DNA from: Plasmopara viticola
Taxonomy: Eukaryota; Oomycota; Peronosporomycetes; Peronosporales; Peronosporaceae
Assembly (NCBI GenBank): GCA_001695595.3
Contig: MBPM02000035.1
Coordinates: 558,001-622,000 of the forward strand
Length of the DNA: 64,000 nt
Reading direction: 5' to 3'
Part shown: in pieces, positions 23,337 through 35,481 of the stretch
Position numbering within the stretch: position 1 is the first letter of the stretch
How the letters are laid out: each line of letters opens with the position of its first letter
Notes under the pieces: generated by a model
What the model was told of the DNA's origin: nothing
The model's database searches: none
Seen by the model: only the letters and a program-made list of their open reading frames with translations
Position numbers and translations under genes: made by a program

Positions 23337-26038
23337 GGGGTCGTTCAGAATTGTGGCTTGGAAGGTTGTGGGGAGTAGAAGGAAAATTCCAAAGCGCTAA
23401 CCTGGTGCCAAAGATTTTGCAGACTTACGGACGCCATGTAGCAAAACGAAATAAGTATGACGCCTTCTTGTGCAAGTTTTATGCACTGAACCCGGATCCA
23501 TCTCATGACAAAGGTTCAAGATAGGCTGTGCAACAACGAAATTAGTGGATTTCGCAATAATTCATAAAAAGAGCCACAATTATAGGTACCGTTCCACGGA
23601 GAACACTAGCCCACAAATGTTAGGGACAGTACCGTTCCACACATAGGTATTACCTGATCTTGATATTGATCCTGTCGCGTTGTCATTCATAGTCAGTGAG
23701 AAGAGCGTCTTCCGTTCTTGGTCAGACAAAGTGACCTGCATCTGCTTAAAGCCCGTAAGTTAAGTTGCAAGATTGCTCTTCTTATCAATTCGGTCGCGCT
23801 ATGCAGAACATGACAGGATCTGCAAGAAGATCGAGTTGCAGATGCAGTTATGGGACACTCTCCATATGAGTTATTGCTACCGTATGACTTTCACGGTTTG
23901 ATCAGATAGAGCGTCTCGAAGCTTCTGTAAGAGTCTAACAGCTCGCTCTATCTGTAGTTCGCGGGACAGAATCAATAAAAAGATTGAGTAGCATGTATGG
24001 GCATTTACGGCACTCTACAATACGGTGTATTGCTATAAAATGGCTTATCAGCAACTTCTGGTCTTGATCAACTAGAGCGGCTCGCGGCTCGATGGCCAAG
24101 TTGTAAAGTACCAAACAGCTCGCCCTTTTTATCGTTCGTGGCGGGCTGTATAGGAATCAGTACCTTCCCATACGAGCATTTTTGGGTACATTACATGTAA
24201 TAAATTGCTGTAACGATTTGAGATTACTGTCCTCGTGTATATCGACCTTAAGCTCAGATTGAAGCGAAAATGGTCACACGTGGTACTGCGTAAATGCGGA
24301 GGCGTGCGATACATGATACACGCCATACCCAATCAGGTAGTCAGGCGTATCGTTAATTGGTGAACGCGAGCAATTTACTTGGTCCTATCGTATAGCCTGG
24401 ACATCCGCGGTGTAGGGAATGTGTTTTTTTTTCGAGCCAATGACGCTCCACCATACGCGCGCCGTGAAAGTTGCGGCCTGTCTCAGCATCGATCGATTTG
24501 TCTCTCGCTGAGAATTTCTCTTCAGGAACTGATTGAATAAGAATCAATCGAGCAGACGTTTCACAAGTCCTACTGGATATTTCGCTGTCAGCAAAAGCAT
24601 TGTCTGCACCTGACTCCACTTGTGTTCGTCACGGTATTTGGTTTTAAAGTCTGGTCTTGTCCCAAGCTCGACGCGTTGCAACCAATAAAAAAAAGCGCCC
24701 TTCCATACGTAATTCTTGACTCTTGCAAGAATCAGCCATTGGCTTGAAAAGAACTGTATTTAATGCTCACACTTGAAATTGATATGTGGTCAATGATTGG
24801 GACTTTTTTCCATGTATTTTTGAAAGGCCCACTTGCGGAACTGCCTGTCTCACACTTTGACGTAAACAACGTAATGATTAAAGTTCCCACCATTGCGACA
24901 TGATAATGAAGTGAAAGTTCATATTCAATCGAAGCACATAACCAATGGGACCGTATTTAGTAGACGCAAAGACTGACAGCGACCTTCGCGACACAAATTA
25001 ACGACCGACCTAATTGTTTTTCCTATTATTTTTTTAAAATAAATCGGCTGTACAATAAATACATTTTGACAGCGCGGATCTGCAGCACTGAGAGCAACAT
25101 CAGCACCATCTTCATCCCCACCATCTCACCCACTGCGCCTGTTTACGTGTGCGAGACATTATTATCGGATGTCATGGAACTTTTGAAATTTGAAAAGAGA
25201 TGTTCTTTATTTTGCTCAAATGTTACAAATTGATCTTCTGAAATGTAATGACCAATTTTTCTTATATTTTTAATAAGGGAGCCCATAATGCAGTACCCCT
25301 AAGCTATAATAATGATCTATGATTGGCTGGAGCGAACAGCATTGGATTTAAATGTTCTGTAGGATATGGAGCATTCGCCAAGCAAAAAAATTAGCACGAA
25401 TGAAATTGATAACGATCGCGACAAAAGGATCATTGCTCTGAGAAGCAGGTTTACATAATTTGGCATGAACGAGCAATCAATTAAGTACTAGGAGACTAAG
25501 CAGATTGTCCTTAATCATCGCACAATACCTAGAGCATCAAGGTTGATCTCTGCATTTTGAAGCAACTAAATTATTAATGAGCTCATGCCACGATGCGGTC
25601 CGCACAGCCAATGCAGAGATCAACCGTGATGGTTTCGGTACTTTCGATAGTTGAGGACACTCTGCTTGGTCTTCTACTACTTAATACTAGGAAACCAAGC
25701 AGAGTATTCACAAACCGTAGAGTGTCCACGTTTGATAACGATCGCGACAAGTTTGTAATACTTGCGAAAATCCTTGCACAAGGGTTTAGGGTCACGGGGG
25801 TCTGGTTAGCCATTTTAAATGACTACAAATGTCGATCCCTATATCTAAATTTTTTCAAGCTTGAGGGTTAAAATGCTATTGAGCTTTGGTAATGTATAAC
25901 ACAGCACCTACAATTGATGCAGCGCGCACCGGTTTTATTATGATCCTTTGACGGCCGATGTCGTGGTTCTTTGTATTCTCACGATCAAATGACGCATTAA
26001 GATCATCAATTAAGGAATGTAGTCTCTTAGCAGGTAAA

Positions 26039-26043
26039 CGCGG
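26039..26043. repeat. Copia target-site duplication, left
   Basis: The sequence cgcgg directly before the 5' LTR matches 30315-30319 after the 3' LTR. Confidence 0.85.
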
Positions 26044-26188
26044 TGTTACAATTACACCACTGAATGCATGTTGAACAGGTGGATGGCTTCACAGTATTTA
26101 CAAGTACGTTACAGTTAGTAATTACATATGGTAGCCGTTTATTGGTCAAGATAAATATATTCACTTCGGTTTTAATTTCTACTTAACA
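26044..26188 (+). mobile_element. Copia 5' LTR (145 bp)
   Basis: It starts TGTTACAATTACAC, ends TACTTAACA, and matches the 3' LTR at 30169-30314 with about eight differences. An LTR this short is at the low end for copia elements. Confidence 0.9.
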
Positions 26189-26238
26189 GGTTAACAGCCG
26201 CAACAAGCCTTCCTTCTCAAGCAACGTTCTCGCCCAAT

Positions 26239-29200
26239 ATGAACAAGCGCACCGAAGTCCTCCAAGGAAGTGGTAACTATTACCACTGGAAGTTCAACAT
26301 GAGGATGACCCTGGTGCGGAAGGGTGTCCTGGGACACATCATGGCCGTCAAGGAAGAGAAGGACGTCCCGAAGGCGTGGCTTGTAAATGATGCCAAGGCG
26401 TTAGGCATCATTGCTCAAGGCGTTGAGATCCAGCACCAGTCCAAGATTCGTTTGGCTACGCGTGCTATGGAGGCGTGGGGAACCCTCCGCGGTTTCTAGA
26501 AAAGCTCGACTCTTCACAATCGTGTTGTGATGACTCGTCGACTACATGAGTTCAAGAAGGAAAGTGGAATAAGCATGGCAGAGTATCTGGACTCTTTTGA
26601 CGAGCTAGAAGTGGAACTACAGACTACGGGAGAGCAAATTGATGAGTCACGCCAGCTGGTGGTACTTCTCAGCAGTCTACCTTCGAAGTACGACTTAATT
26701 TCGTCGAATGTGGAAAATGCAAGGGACATTTCGTTGATAGAAGTCAAGGCGAAGCTGCTCGAAGAGTCAGAGAAACTGCAGAGGAAAGAAGCGACAGAGA
26801 AAGCGTTTCGCGTAAATGGAAATGCTCGAAGATTCAAAGGTGGACGGGACAATGGACGGAAGAATTGTCCTCCACGCAATCACGGCAAATTCAAGGGCAA
26901 GTGCTTGAATTGTGACCAGTTTGGACACATGAAGCGGAACTGCCCGGCCGGTAAAAGATTCAACAGCGACGACACGGTGTTTGCTGTTGGTGAAGGGAAG
27001 TCATCAAGATGGCGTATTGACAGTTGAGCAACTTCCCACATGACCCCACATAGAAGGACTTGTTTGATTACGAGGGTAGAAGCTAGCATCGAAGTCACGA
27101 TTGCAGAAAAGAAGTAGTTGCTTGTCAAAAGAACCAGCACGGTAAAATTGACTGGTTTGAACGGAATCGTTGACGTTTTGCACATATCCGGACTCGACAG
27201 AAGGTTGCTGTCAGTTGGCAAGCTGGCAGAGCGTGGCATAAGTGTGGAATTTTCGCGTTCGTCCTAAGTCATTTGGAACAAGAAGCAAGCAATTGCGTCG
27301 GGCACAAAAGTTGAAAAGTCGTATTTTCTTGACTGTGAGCAAGAAGAAGCATGTCTCGTTGAATATACCGGGGCTGACAATCAGTAAGAGCTTTGGCATG
27401 TACGCTTGGGGCACCCCAGCAAGAATGCGCTGATTAGGACACAGCGTTTAACTAATGGTATCCCAACTATTAAGCAAAGTTTGGAAATATTATGTGCCGG
27501 GTGTTTAAAGGGCAAGCAGACGGTCACGGTGTTTCCGTCTCGTTCAATGACAAAGACGACACGTGTGTTGGAGCGTGTTCACACCGATGTAATGGGGCCA
27601 ATGAGAAATATCTCGAAGGGTGATGCCAAATACATTCTCACGTTTGTGAGTGACTTTTCACGATATGTTGCATATTTTCCGATCAAGAGCAAGAGTGAAG
27701 TGGCTGGCAAGTTCAAGGAGTCTCTGACGTTATACGAAAACCAGTCGGGTGCACGACTAAGATGTTTGCGATCCGACAACGGAACCGAGTTCGTAAATAA
27801 GAAAATGGCTGGAATATGTCAAGAGAACGGCATTGTACACCAGCGCTCCGTCCTATACAGCCCGCAGCAGATGGAGTGGCGGAGCGTATGAACAGGACTA
27901 TTATGGAGAAAGCCCGCAGCATGTTACACTACAAGAGCGATTCGACGGAATGGTGGGCGGAATGGATCACCTGCGCGTATTTGGTTCGCAAGTCTACGCT
28001 CGTATTGACGATGTGAAACGGACCAAGTATGTTTCTTGGCTATGTCAAGGGCTATCGCGTGTTTGACTTGGAGAATGCCAAATTTAGAGTGACCCGCTCT
28101 GTAAAGTTGAATGAGCGTGAGGTGGACGGCATCTACGACACGCATGAGCTTAAGCCGGAAACAGTTATTCAAGTTGTTCGGATGGTGATGAAGTCAATGT
28201 TCAGCATCAAGTGGATCGACAGTCAGTTCCGGACGATCTAATGAGGGCTGTCGAAGAGACAGTCGAGGATGTCGATATGGGTGATGTGGATCGTACGCCA
28301 AGCGCCGTTGTACAGCGGCTAATACCTTCTGAGAGCCCTGTACGAAACGGGCTTGAGCTAACGAAGTATCATCAGCCTTCCCAAGTGCAACAAGAAGACC
28401 GTTTGGTGTTTCGATCTGAAGTGGAGCGAACACGAATAAGACGTGAGCCAGTGCTAATGCTAAGAAACGGTTCCGATGGTGGAGGCAGTGAGGGCCCACC
28501 GACTCCAAAGCGTGCTAGGATTGACGAAGATGGACTAATTGCGGAAGTCTTTCTTGCCTACGCCGTGAATATTGACGATAATACGGACTCACCGACTACT
28601 TATACTCAAGCAATGGCAAGCGACGATACAATGTAATGGCGCGAAGCTATGGATGCTGAGCTTCGCTCTCACGAAGAGAATAAAACGTGGACATTGCAGC
28701 CACGAGGGAAGATTGGACGAACAATTGGATCACGATGGGTATTTGCCAAGAAGCGTGATCAGAATGGCGCTATCGTGCGATACAAGGCACGACTGGTCGC
28801 GAAAGGTATCAAGCAGAAGTATGGCGTCGACTTTTTCGAGACGTATTCCCCGGTTGCCAACATGAACTCGATCCGAATATTTCTCGAGGTATGTGTTGAA
28901 TGTGGGTATCAAATGGAACAGCTGGACGTCGACACGGCTTTTCTTAATAGCGTGTTGACGGACAACGTTTTTATGGGAGTTCCGCTTGGTGTCGACAATG
29001 CTCAAGTATACATATGTCAACTAAACAAGGCTATTTACAGACTGAAGCAAGCAGCAAGTGCCTGGAACAAGACAAGACATCGTGTCTTCGTCAGGAATGG
29101 CTTTGAGAGTTGCGGAGCAGATCAATGTGTTTGTGTCAAGAGCACTAAAGAAGGTTTTGCTTACGTTGGATTATATGTGGATGACATGATTATCGCAGCA

Positions 29201-30155
29201 AGAAGCAGCAAAGAGTTAAATCAAGTAAAGGGAGTACTCAAGAATGCTTTCAAGATGAAAGAGCTTGGTCAGGCAGAATTAATTTTGGGTATGGAAATTG
29301 ATCACGACAGGTCAGCTGGAATATTGATGATCAAACAGACTCGCAACATCGATGACGTGGTCAAGCGATTCGGTCAACAAGATGCCAAGAGCGTTGAAAA
29401 CCCATGCGTATCAGGATTGAAGCTGTCGCCAAAGCAGTCGCCCACAACGGAAAAGGGACGGTCGACAATGCGATCAAAGCCTTATCGCTCTTTGATTAGA
29501 TGCTTGCTGTACATGACGACATGCACTCGGCCTGATATTGCTTACGTGGTGACACAGCTATCACGTTTTCTGGAGAATCCAGGACTACAACATTGGAGAG
29601 CAGCAATTCGAGTAGTACGGTATCTGAAGACCACGCGTCAAATCGGTATCGTCTACGGAGGAAGTGGAAGCGTTGCGGTCAAAGCATACTCGGATGCAGA
29701 TTGGGGCAGCAACACGGATGACAGACGCTCAGTCTCGGGAACTATGGTCATGATTGCAAGCGCACCAGTGGTATTTAAGTCGAATTACCAGCGGACAGTT
29801 GCGCTGAGCTCAGCGGGCTCTCAGCTTATGCACACAAGAAGTTCTTTAGACGCAGGCAATGCTAAAGAACATGGGTCACGAGCAAGTTGCAGACACACAG
29901 GTTTAAGAAGACAACCAAGGTGCTATTGCGTTGGCCAATAACGCCGGATACCATGCTAGGACGAAGCACGTGGATATCAAACACCACTCTATTCGTGAGA
30001 ACGTGCAAGAAGGACTGTTGAAGATCGAATACATTGACACAAAGAGTCAGCTTGCAGATATGCTGACGAAGGCAGTTGAAACCAAGATGCTGAAGTATTT
30101 GCGCGAAGCAGCCGTAATCAAGACAAAGTCAGCAACAAAGGACACACAGCATTAG
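26239..30155 (+). pseudogene. Copia (Ty1-type) retroelement gag-pol, decayed
   Basis: Domains occur in Ty1/copia order: gag (26239-26960); a CCHC zinc knuckle CLNCDQFGHMKRNC (about 26905-26946); protease (about 27018 on); the integrase zinc finger with HVRLGH and CAGC (about 27392-27520); the integrase core with HTDVMGP and RSDNGTEF (27570-27800); reverse transcriptase (28649-29300, with the YVDDM active site); and RNase H (about 29690-30100). Breaks include a stop at the end of the first gag part, a TGA replacing the Gly of the protease DSG motif (27026), frameshifts near 27868 and 29820, and a shortened integrase tail. Bases 28649-29941 are still one open frame. Confidence 0.9.
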
Positions 30156-30168
30156 CGGTGAGTGGGAG

Positions 30169-30314
30169 TGTTACAATTACACTGCTGAATGCATGTTAAA
30201 CAGGTGGATGGCTTCACAGTATTTACAAGTACGTTGCAGTTAATAATTACATATGGTAGCCGTTCATTGGCCAAGATAAATATATTCACTTCGGTTTTTA
30301 CTTTCTACTTAACA
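30169..30314 (+). mobile_element. Copia 3' LTR (146 bp)
   Basis: It pairs with 26044-26188. A purine-rich stretch (gcggtgagtgggag) precedes it, as expected of a polypurine tract. About 6% divergence between the LTRs indicates an old insertion. Confidence 0.9.
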
Positions 30315-30319
30315 CGCGG
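30315..30319. repeat. Copia target-site duplication, right
   Basis: The sequence cgcgg directly follows the 3' LTR and matches the left flank. Confidence 0.85.
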
Positions 30320-30328
30320 ACATACACT

Positions 30329-30367
30329 ACTTTGGATTGTATGTTCACCTAGCGTGCAATCCAAAGT
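30329..30367. repeat. 11-bp perfect inverted repeat
   Basis: actttggattg (30329-30339) and caatccaaagt (30357-30367) are exact inverted copies with a 17-base loop. No role is evident. Confidence 0.8.
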
Positions 30368-30369
30368 AT

Positions 30370-31880
30370 GGTACCGATTTAACGATAGATGCAGTAATCC
30401 TATAACCAACTATTGACATCAAGTACACTTGAGGAAATACTTCCTTTCCTCAATGTAATATTAGAGAATATGAAGTTCCTTCAGCAACCCATTAATTGTA
30501 CTATACATCCTTAATTTTTTACTTCTGGAGATATAAACATCATCGAAAACGACTTACTCTTTGCAATATGCTAACAATTCACGGAGCATAATTTGTTTTT
30601 GACAAGCCGTTGGTCTCAAAAGGGCACAACGACTAGCTGGTGAAGATATCTACGCAAACCTGAAGGAATGCTAAGGCAAACAAATAGCTCTGTTGAAGCA
30701 AATTTGAAAAAAAAGACAGAGTCATTCGCATCGAGTATACCAGCTTCCAGCTTGATTACAAATCAGGCTTAAATAGCTCGCGGTAAGATAAATGATGTGG
30801 ATAATTTTGTTGTGGATCGAAGACGTAGACAGAAACTGACGCGTATGTTTTCTTTTATGGTGGAAATTTCTCCTGGGGAAGTTTGAAGTGTCAGCTGGCG
30901 CGAGTCTTTTCAACACTGTTACGCCTATCAAATAGAATTATGCATCTCATTAGTTGCCAAGCACAACAGGAGCTGGCGGACTTTGTCGAGGGAATTCAAA
31001 TTACTTTTATTAACTTGTTATGCTACGTTAGGAGTCGGCTAGACGAGATGGCTCGGCATCCTTTTTCAGGTAAATACGCCATTACCGTCTACATGGAAAA
31101 ATTCAGCCCAAAATAGACCATTTTGTGCTTATTCGGCCTCTTTATATAAACGCTAGCAAGAGTTGGTAAGGTCCTGCGCGTATTATCGAATGAAACCACA
31201 TGCTCCACCGCTTGTGTAGTCAATCCCTTTGAATTTTAAACTTGCGATGATACTGTCAGGCGGAGTGCTTAACGCGTTAGCTTTCTTATCTTAAGATTCT
31301 AAGTATTAGCACTCATCGTCTACAGTATGGACTATCGGGATATCTAATCCCGTTCGCTACCTAAACTTTCGTTTCTCAGTGTCAGTAAAATTGTTGCCTT
31401 CGCCATTGATCTTCCTTCTATTATCAACGCATTTTATCACTCCAATTGAAATTCTATTACCCTCCATTAACACTCGAGTTTACCAGTTTTGAATAGTTCG
31501 GGCGACATCACAGAGCAAAAGCCAGATCCAAAAGTCTCATATATGCAGGGTATATATTTACAATTGGCCACCATTTGTTCTTACCGTTATTTGCAGCACC
31601 TTATTGCAGCGTAGATTGAAAGCTTTGGCTAAAGCGTCAAAAACGTACATGCTTCTTGAAGAACCTAACATTATTAGTGAGCGCTGTCGTATTTCAAATT
31701 ATTTTGTTGGACTTCAAGGTATTTCGAAATTTATAAATTTCTCCTTCACGTTGCCTGACTTGCTTGTTCGAATGGAATAAAAATCAGGCCTTCCCAAATT
31801 TTACGGATCTACAGTTTGTAAAGCTTGTGTCCTTGCTGTGCGATCGGGGCTAACAGAACGAGAGAGGAAATTATAGATTA
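30370..31880. other. No recognised gene
   Basis: This is AT-rich sequence without recognisable domains. The longest open frame (30883-31116, +) has no motif that I recognise and no supporting context. Confidence 0.5.
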
Positions 31881-31883
31881 AAC

Positions 31884-32290
31884 TCTTGTCACCGGCTGGT
31901 TGGCCGGCAGCGGCTACCCACGCCATAAATTCCATTGTTCCAAAAATGTACATACTATCTACAGGAATCTGTGGCTGTAAGAACTTAAGACCGGGATTTA
32001 GACGTTTCGAAACATATAAAGTCAAGAACTTATTGGTAAAAAAATAGCCAGGATGTGTAAAACCCTGATGGAGTACGGAGAATGACAGGCTTTATTGTGG
32101 TAGCTGTAGATGGCTGAGATCCACCATTAAACCTATAGAGCGACAAAAAATCAAAGAACTCTTCCTTTACCTCTTCTTCGTTTGCTTAAGCATCAAATGC
32201 TCCGTCTTCGAGTTCCACCCCGATCGCCCTCCAAGCAATCGACCTCCCAAGAAATTGTCTACGCGACCGTGGTACACAGTAATATTTGTC
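31884..32290 (+). mobile_element. Solo gypsy LTR remnant
   Basis: It has the start hairpin (caccggctggttggccgg) and the ggatgtgtaa and ggctgagatccacc blocks found in the LTRs at 58731-59931. No internal element adjoins it. Confidence 0.45.
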
Positions 32291-32408
32291 GTGTCAAGTG
32301 AATGAGCTTGAGGCAAGGGTGCACTGGCTGTCCACTTGTGAAAAAGCCAGCAGGTGGCCATCCACAGCGATTGACAGTTTTAATGTACTCGTAAGTCTTG
32401 TATTGTAT

Positions 32409-32719
32409 TACGTTATCGCGTTGTCAAGTTATGCACGTTCTAGGCTCAGTCTAGCTAGTCCACGGCATAGAGTGGTGTCCGCATACGTCGGGTCTCGTTC
32501 GGCGGGCAGTGCAGCCAGCATCGAGGTCTTGAGGGTCTTCCATTATTTTGTTTATCTCTGACTTGGTAAGAGCCCAGGTGGCGCCCGGTGCTGGAGACCG
32601 TCGCGTCGAGGGTGAGACTCGTTAGAGACCTGCAGATGCCCGAGAGCACCTGACCGAAGCGCGCGAGCATTTAGCCCCCGCGCTTGGAAGGAGGGCGTCA
32701 CCCTAACCTTTTCCACGCG
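32409..32719 (-). mobile_element. Short LINE derivative (311 bp) with 12-bp target duplication
   Basis: It is flanked by actcgtaagtct at 32397-32408 and 32720-32731. It is built from the same three segments as 4211-4537, with the same internal junctions, so the two descend from one deleted master copy and were not deleted independently. Confidence 0.85.
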
Positions 32720-32979
32720 ACTCGTAAGTCTACGTAGTGAAAATCAAGTCATCCCGTGATTATTGGTACAAGCCACAAAGTGGGGAATACTAGATTATGG
32801 AGGGTAGTTATTTCAGCACAAACGTAACGTTAAGTGGTTGCTTAGTGTGCTTGCACACTAGATGTCTGGGGCGCATTCAGTTGGTTTGTGGCTTGATGTT
32901 CATTTCGTTTGATGGATCCCTATCCCACAGACCAACTGAAGGAATTCAATTATTTGTACCCTACTGCACTAATTAATCA

Positions 32980-33700
32980 TTGGACGATACGTTTCTTGGA
33001 TCTGTCGCGATCGTTATCGAATTATCAGCTTCTTTGCGTGGACACTCTACGGTTTGAGAATACTCTGCTTGGCCTCCTAGTATTAACTACTTGGAGACCA
33101 AGCAGAGTGTCCACAATCATCGAAAGTACCGAGAGCATTAAGGTTAATCTCTGCATTGGCTGTGCGAGCCGCATCGTGGCATGAGCTCATTAACGTTTTG
33201 TTGCTTTTCAAAATGCAGAGATCAACCTTGATGCTCTGGGATCGTCGATGATTGAGGACAATCTGCTTGGTCTACTAGTACTTAATCGATTGCTCATTCA
33301 TGCCAAATTATGTAAACCCGCTTCTCAGAACAATGATCCTTTTGTCTCGATCGTTATCAATTCCATACGTGCAAGAATTTTTGCATTGCGAATGATCTAT
33401 ATCCTGCAGAATATTGAAAATCGCTCCAGCCAATCAAAGATCATTATTATAGCTTAGGGGTACTGGATTAAGGGCTAATTAGTGGCTCCCTTAGTAGAAA
33501 TATAAGGAAATTCTCGAAGATGTGGTCATTACATTTTAAAAGATGAGTTTGCACCGTTTCAACAACTTGAAGAACATCTCTTTTCATATTTCAAATTTTA
33601 GTTGCATAACACCCGATAATGTCTTGCACACGTAAACATGCGCAGTGTATGAGATGGTGGGGATGAAGGTGGTGCTAATGTTGCTCTCAGTGCTGCAGAT
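32980..33700. repeat. Palindrome-rich repeat, inverted copy
   Basis: This is the inverted counterpart of 15570-16290. The main arms are about 33108-33157 and 33212-33270, separated by about 55 bases. A nested pair, actctgcttgg (33062-33072) and ccaagcagagt (33108-33118), lies in the left half. Confidence 0.65.
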
Positions 33701-33959
33701 CCGCGCTGTCAAAATGTATTTATTGTACAGTCGAGTTATTCTAATCGGTCGTTGATTTGTGTCGCGAAGGTCGCTGTCAGTTTTTGCGTCTACTAAGTAC
33801 GGTTCCGTGCTTCGATTGTATATGTACTTTCAATCCAATAACATGTCGCAATGGTGGAGAGCTTTAATCATTACGTTATTTACGTCAAAGTGTGAGACAG
33901 GCGGTTCTGCAAGTGGGCCTTTTTAAAATACATGGAAAAAAGTCCCAATCATTGACCAC

Positions 33960-34290
33960 ATGTCCATTTCATGCGTGTGCATTTGATACAGTTCTTTTCA
34001 AGCCAATGGCTGATTCTTGCAAGAGTCAAGAATCACGTATGGAAGGGCGCTTTTTCTTTAATGGTTGCAACGCGTCGAGCTTGGGACAAGACCAGACTTT
34101 AAAACCAAATACCGTGACGAACACAAGTGGAGTCAGGTGCAGACAATGCTTTTGCTGACAGCGAAATATCCAGTAGGACTTGTGAAACGTCTGCTCGATT
34201 GATTTTTATTCAATCAGTTCCTGAAGAGAAATTCTCAGCGAGAGATCAAATCGATCGATGCTGAGACAGGCCGCAACTTTCACGGCGCGC
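33960..34290 (-). repeat. LTR-tail-like block upstream of GIP-C
   Basis: This is the inverted counterpart of 14880-15180. Together with 36531-36660 it gives GIP-C a similar LTR-like block on both sides. Confidence 0.5.
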
Positions 34291-35130
34291 GTATGGTGGA
34301 GCGTCATTGGCTCGAAAAAACACATTCCCTACACCGCGGATGTCCAGGCTATACGATAGGACTAAGTGAATTGCTCGCCTTCACCAATTAACGATACGTC
34401 TGACTACCTGATTGGGTGATGGCGTGTATCATGTATCGCAATTATCAGTGACTAAGCACGCCTTCGCATTAACGCAGTACCACGTGTGACCATCTTCGCT
34501 TCAATCTGAGCTTTAGGTCGATATACACGAGGACAGTTATCTCAAATCATTACAGCAATTTATTACATGTAATGTACCCAAAAAATGCTCGTATGGGAAG
34601 GTGCTGATTCCTATACAGCGCGCCACGAACGATAAAAAGGGCGAGCTGTTGGTATTTTACAACTGAGCCATCGAGCCGCGAGCCGCTCTATTTGACCAAG
34701 ACCAGAAGCTGCTGATAAGCCATTTTATAGCAATACACCGTATTGTAGAGTGCCGTAAATGTTCATACGTGCTACTCGATCTCTTTATTGATTCTGTCCC
34801 GCGAACTACAGATAGAGCGAGCTGTTAAACTTTTACAGAAGCTTTGAGACGCTCTCTCTGATCAAACCGTGTAAGTCATATGCTAGCAATAACTCATATG
34901 AGGAGTGTTCCTTAATTGCATAGGTGGGTAGCTGCTCCCCGTTCTTCTTGCAGATCCTGTCATGCTCTTCAAAGCGCGACCGAATTGATAAATAGAGCAA
35001 TCTTGCAACTCAACTTACGAGCTCTAAGACGGCGCAGGTCACTTTGTCTGACCTAGAGCGGAAGATGCTCTTCTCACTGACTATGAATGACAACGCGACA
35101 GGATCAATATCAAGATCAGGTAATACCTAT

Positions 35131-35481
35131 GTGTGGAACGGTACTGTCCCTAACATTTATGGGCTAGTGTTCTCCGTGGAACGGTACCTATAATTGTGGC
35201 TCTTTTTTTAAATTATTGCGAAATCCACTAATTTCGTGCTTCAGTGGCTAAATCAATGCAGAATTTATACGGAAAGCCTTTACTATTGCACTGCCTATCT
35301 TGAACCTTTTCCATGAGATGGATCCGGGTTCAGTGCAAAAAACTCGCACAAGGAGGCGTCATACTTATTTCGTTTTGCTACATGGCGTCCGTAAGTCTAC
35401 AAAATCTTTGGCACCAGGTTAGCACTTTGGAATTTTCCTCTACTCCCCACAGCCTTCCAAGCCACAATTCTGAACGGCCCC
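35131..35481 (+). promoter_or_regulatory. Conserved 5' flank of GIP-C
   Basis: This is the counterpart of the other GIP 5' flanks, with one 43-bp ggaacggtac unit and the ccacaattctgaacg block before the ATG. Outward lies a single foldback arm (about 34500-35130). Confidence 0.45.

Larger units (their letters stand above)
16408..25977. repeat. 9.57-kb direct duplication, copy 2
   Basis: This repeats 6729-16397 and then runs without a break into unique sequence ahead of the copia element. It contains second versions of gypsy G1 (16408-about 19950, -), gypsy G2 (about 20220-21605, +), the LTR (21606-22303), GIP-B' and the palindrome-rich repeat. See the finding on contig overlap: it may not exist as a separate locus. 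Confidence 0.95.

Noticed and set aside
30329..30367. Perfect hairpin as a transcription terminator
   Set aside because: Rho-independent termination is not expected in an oomycete nuclear genome, and no gene ends there apart from the dead copia element.
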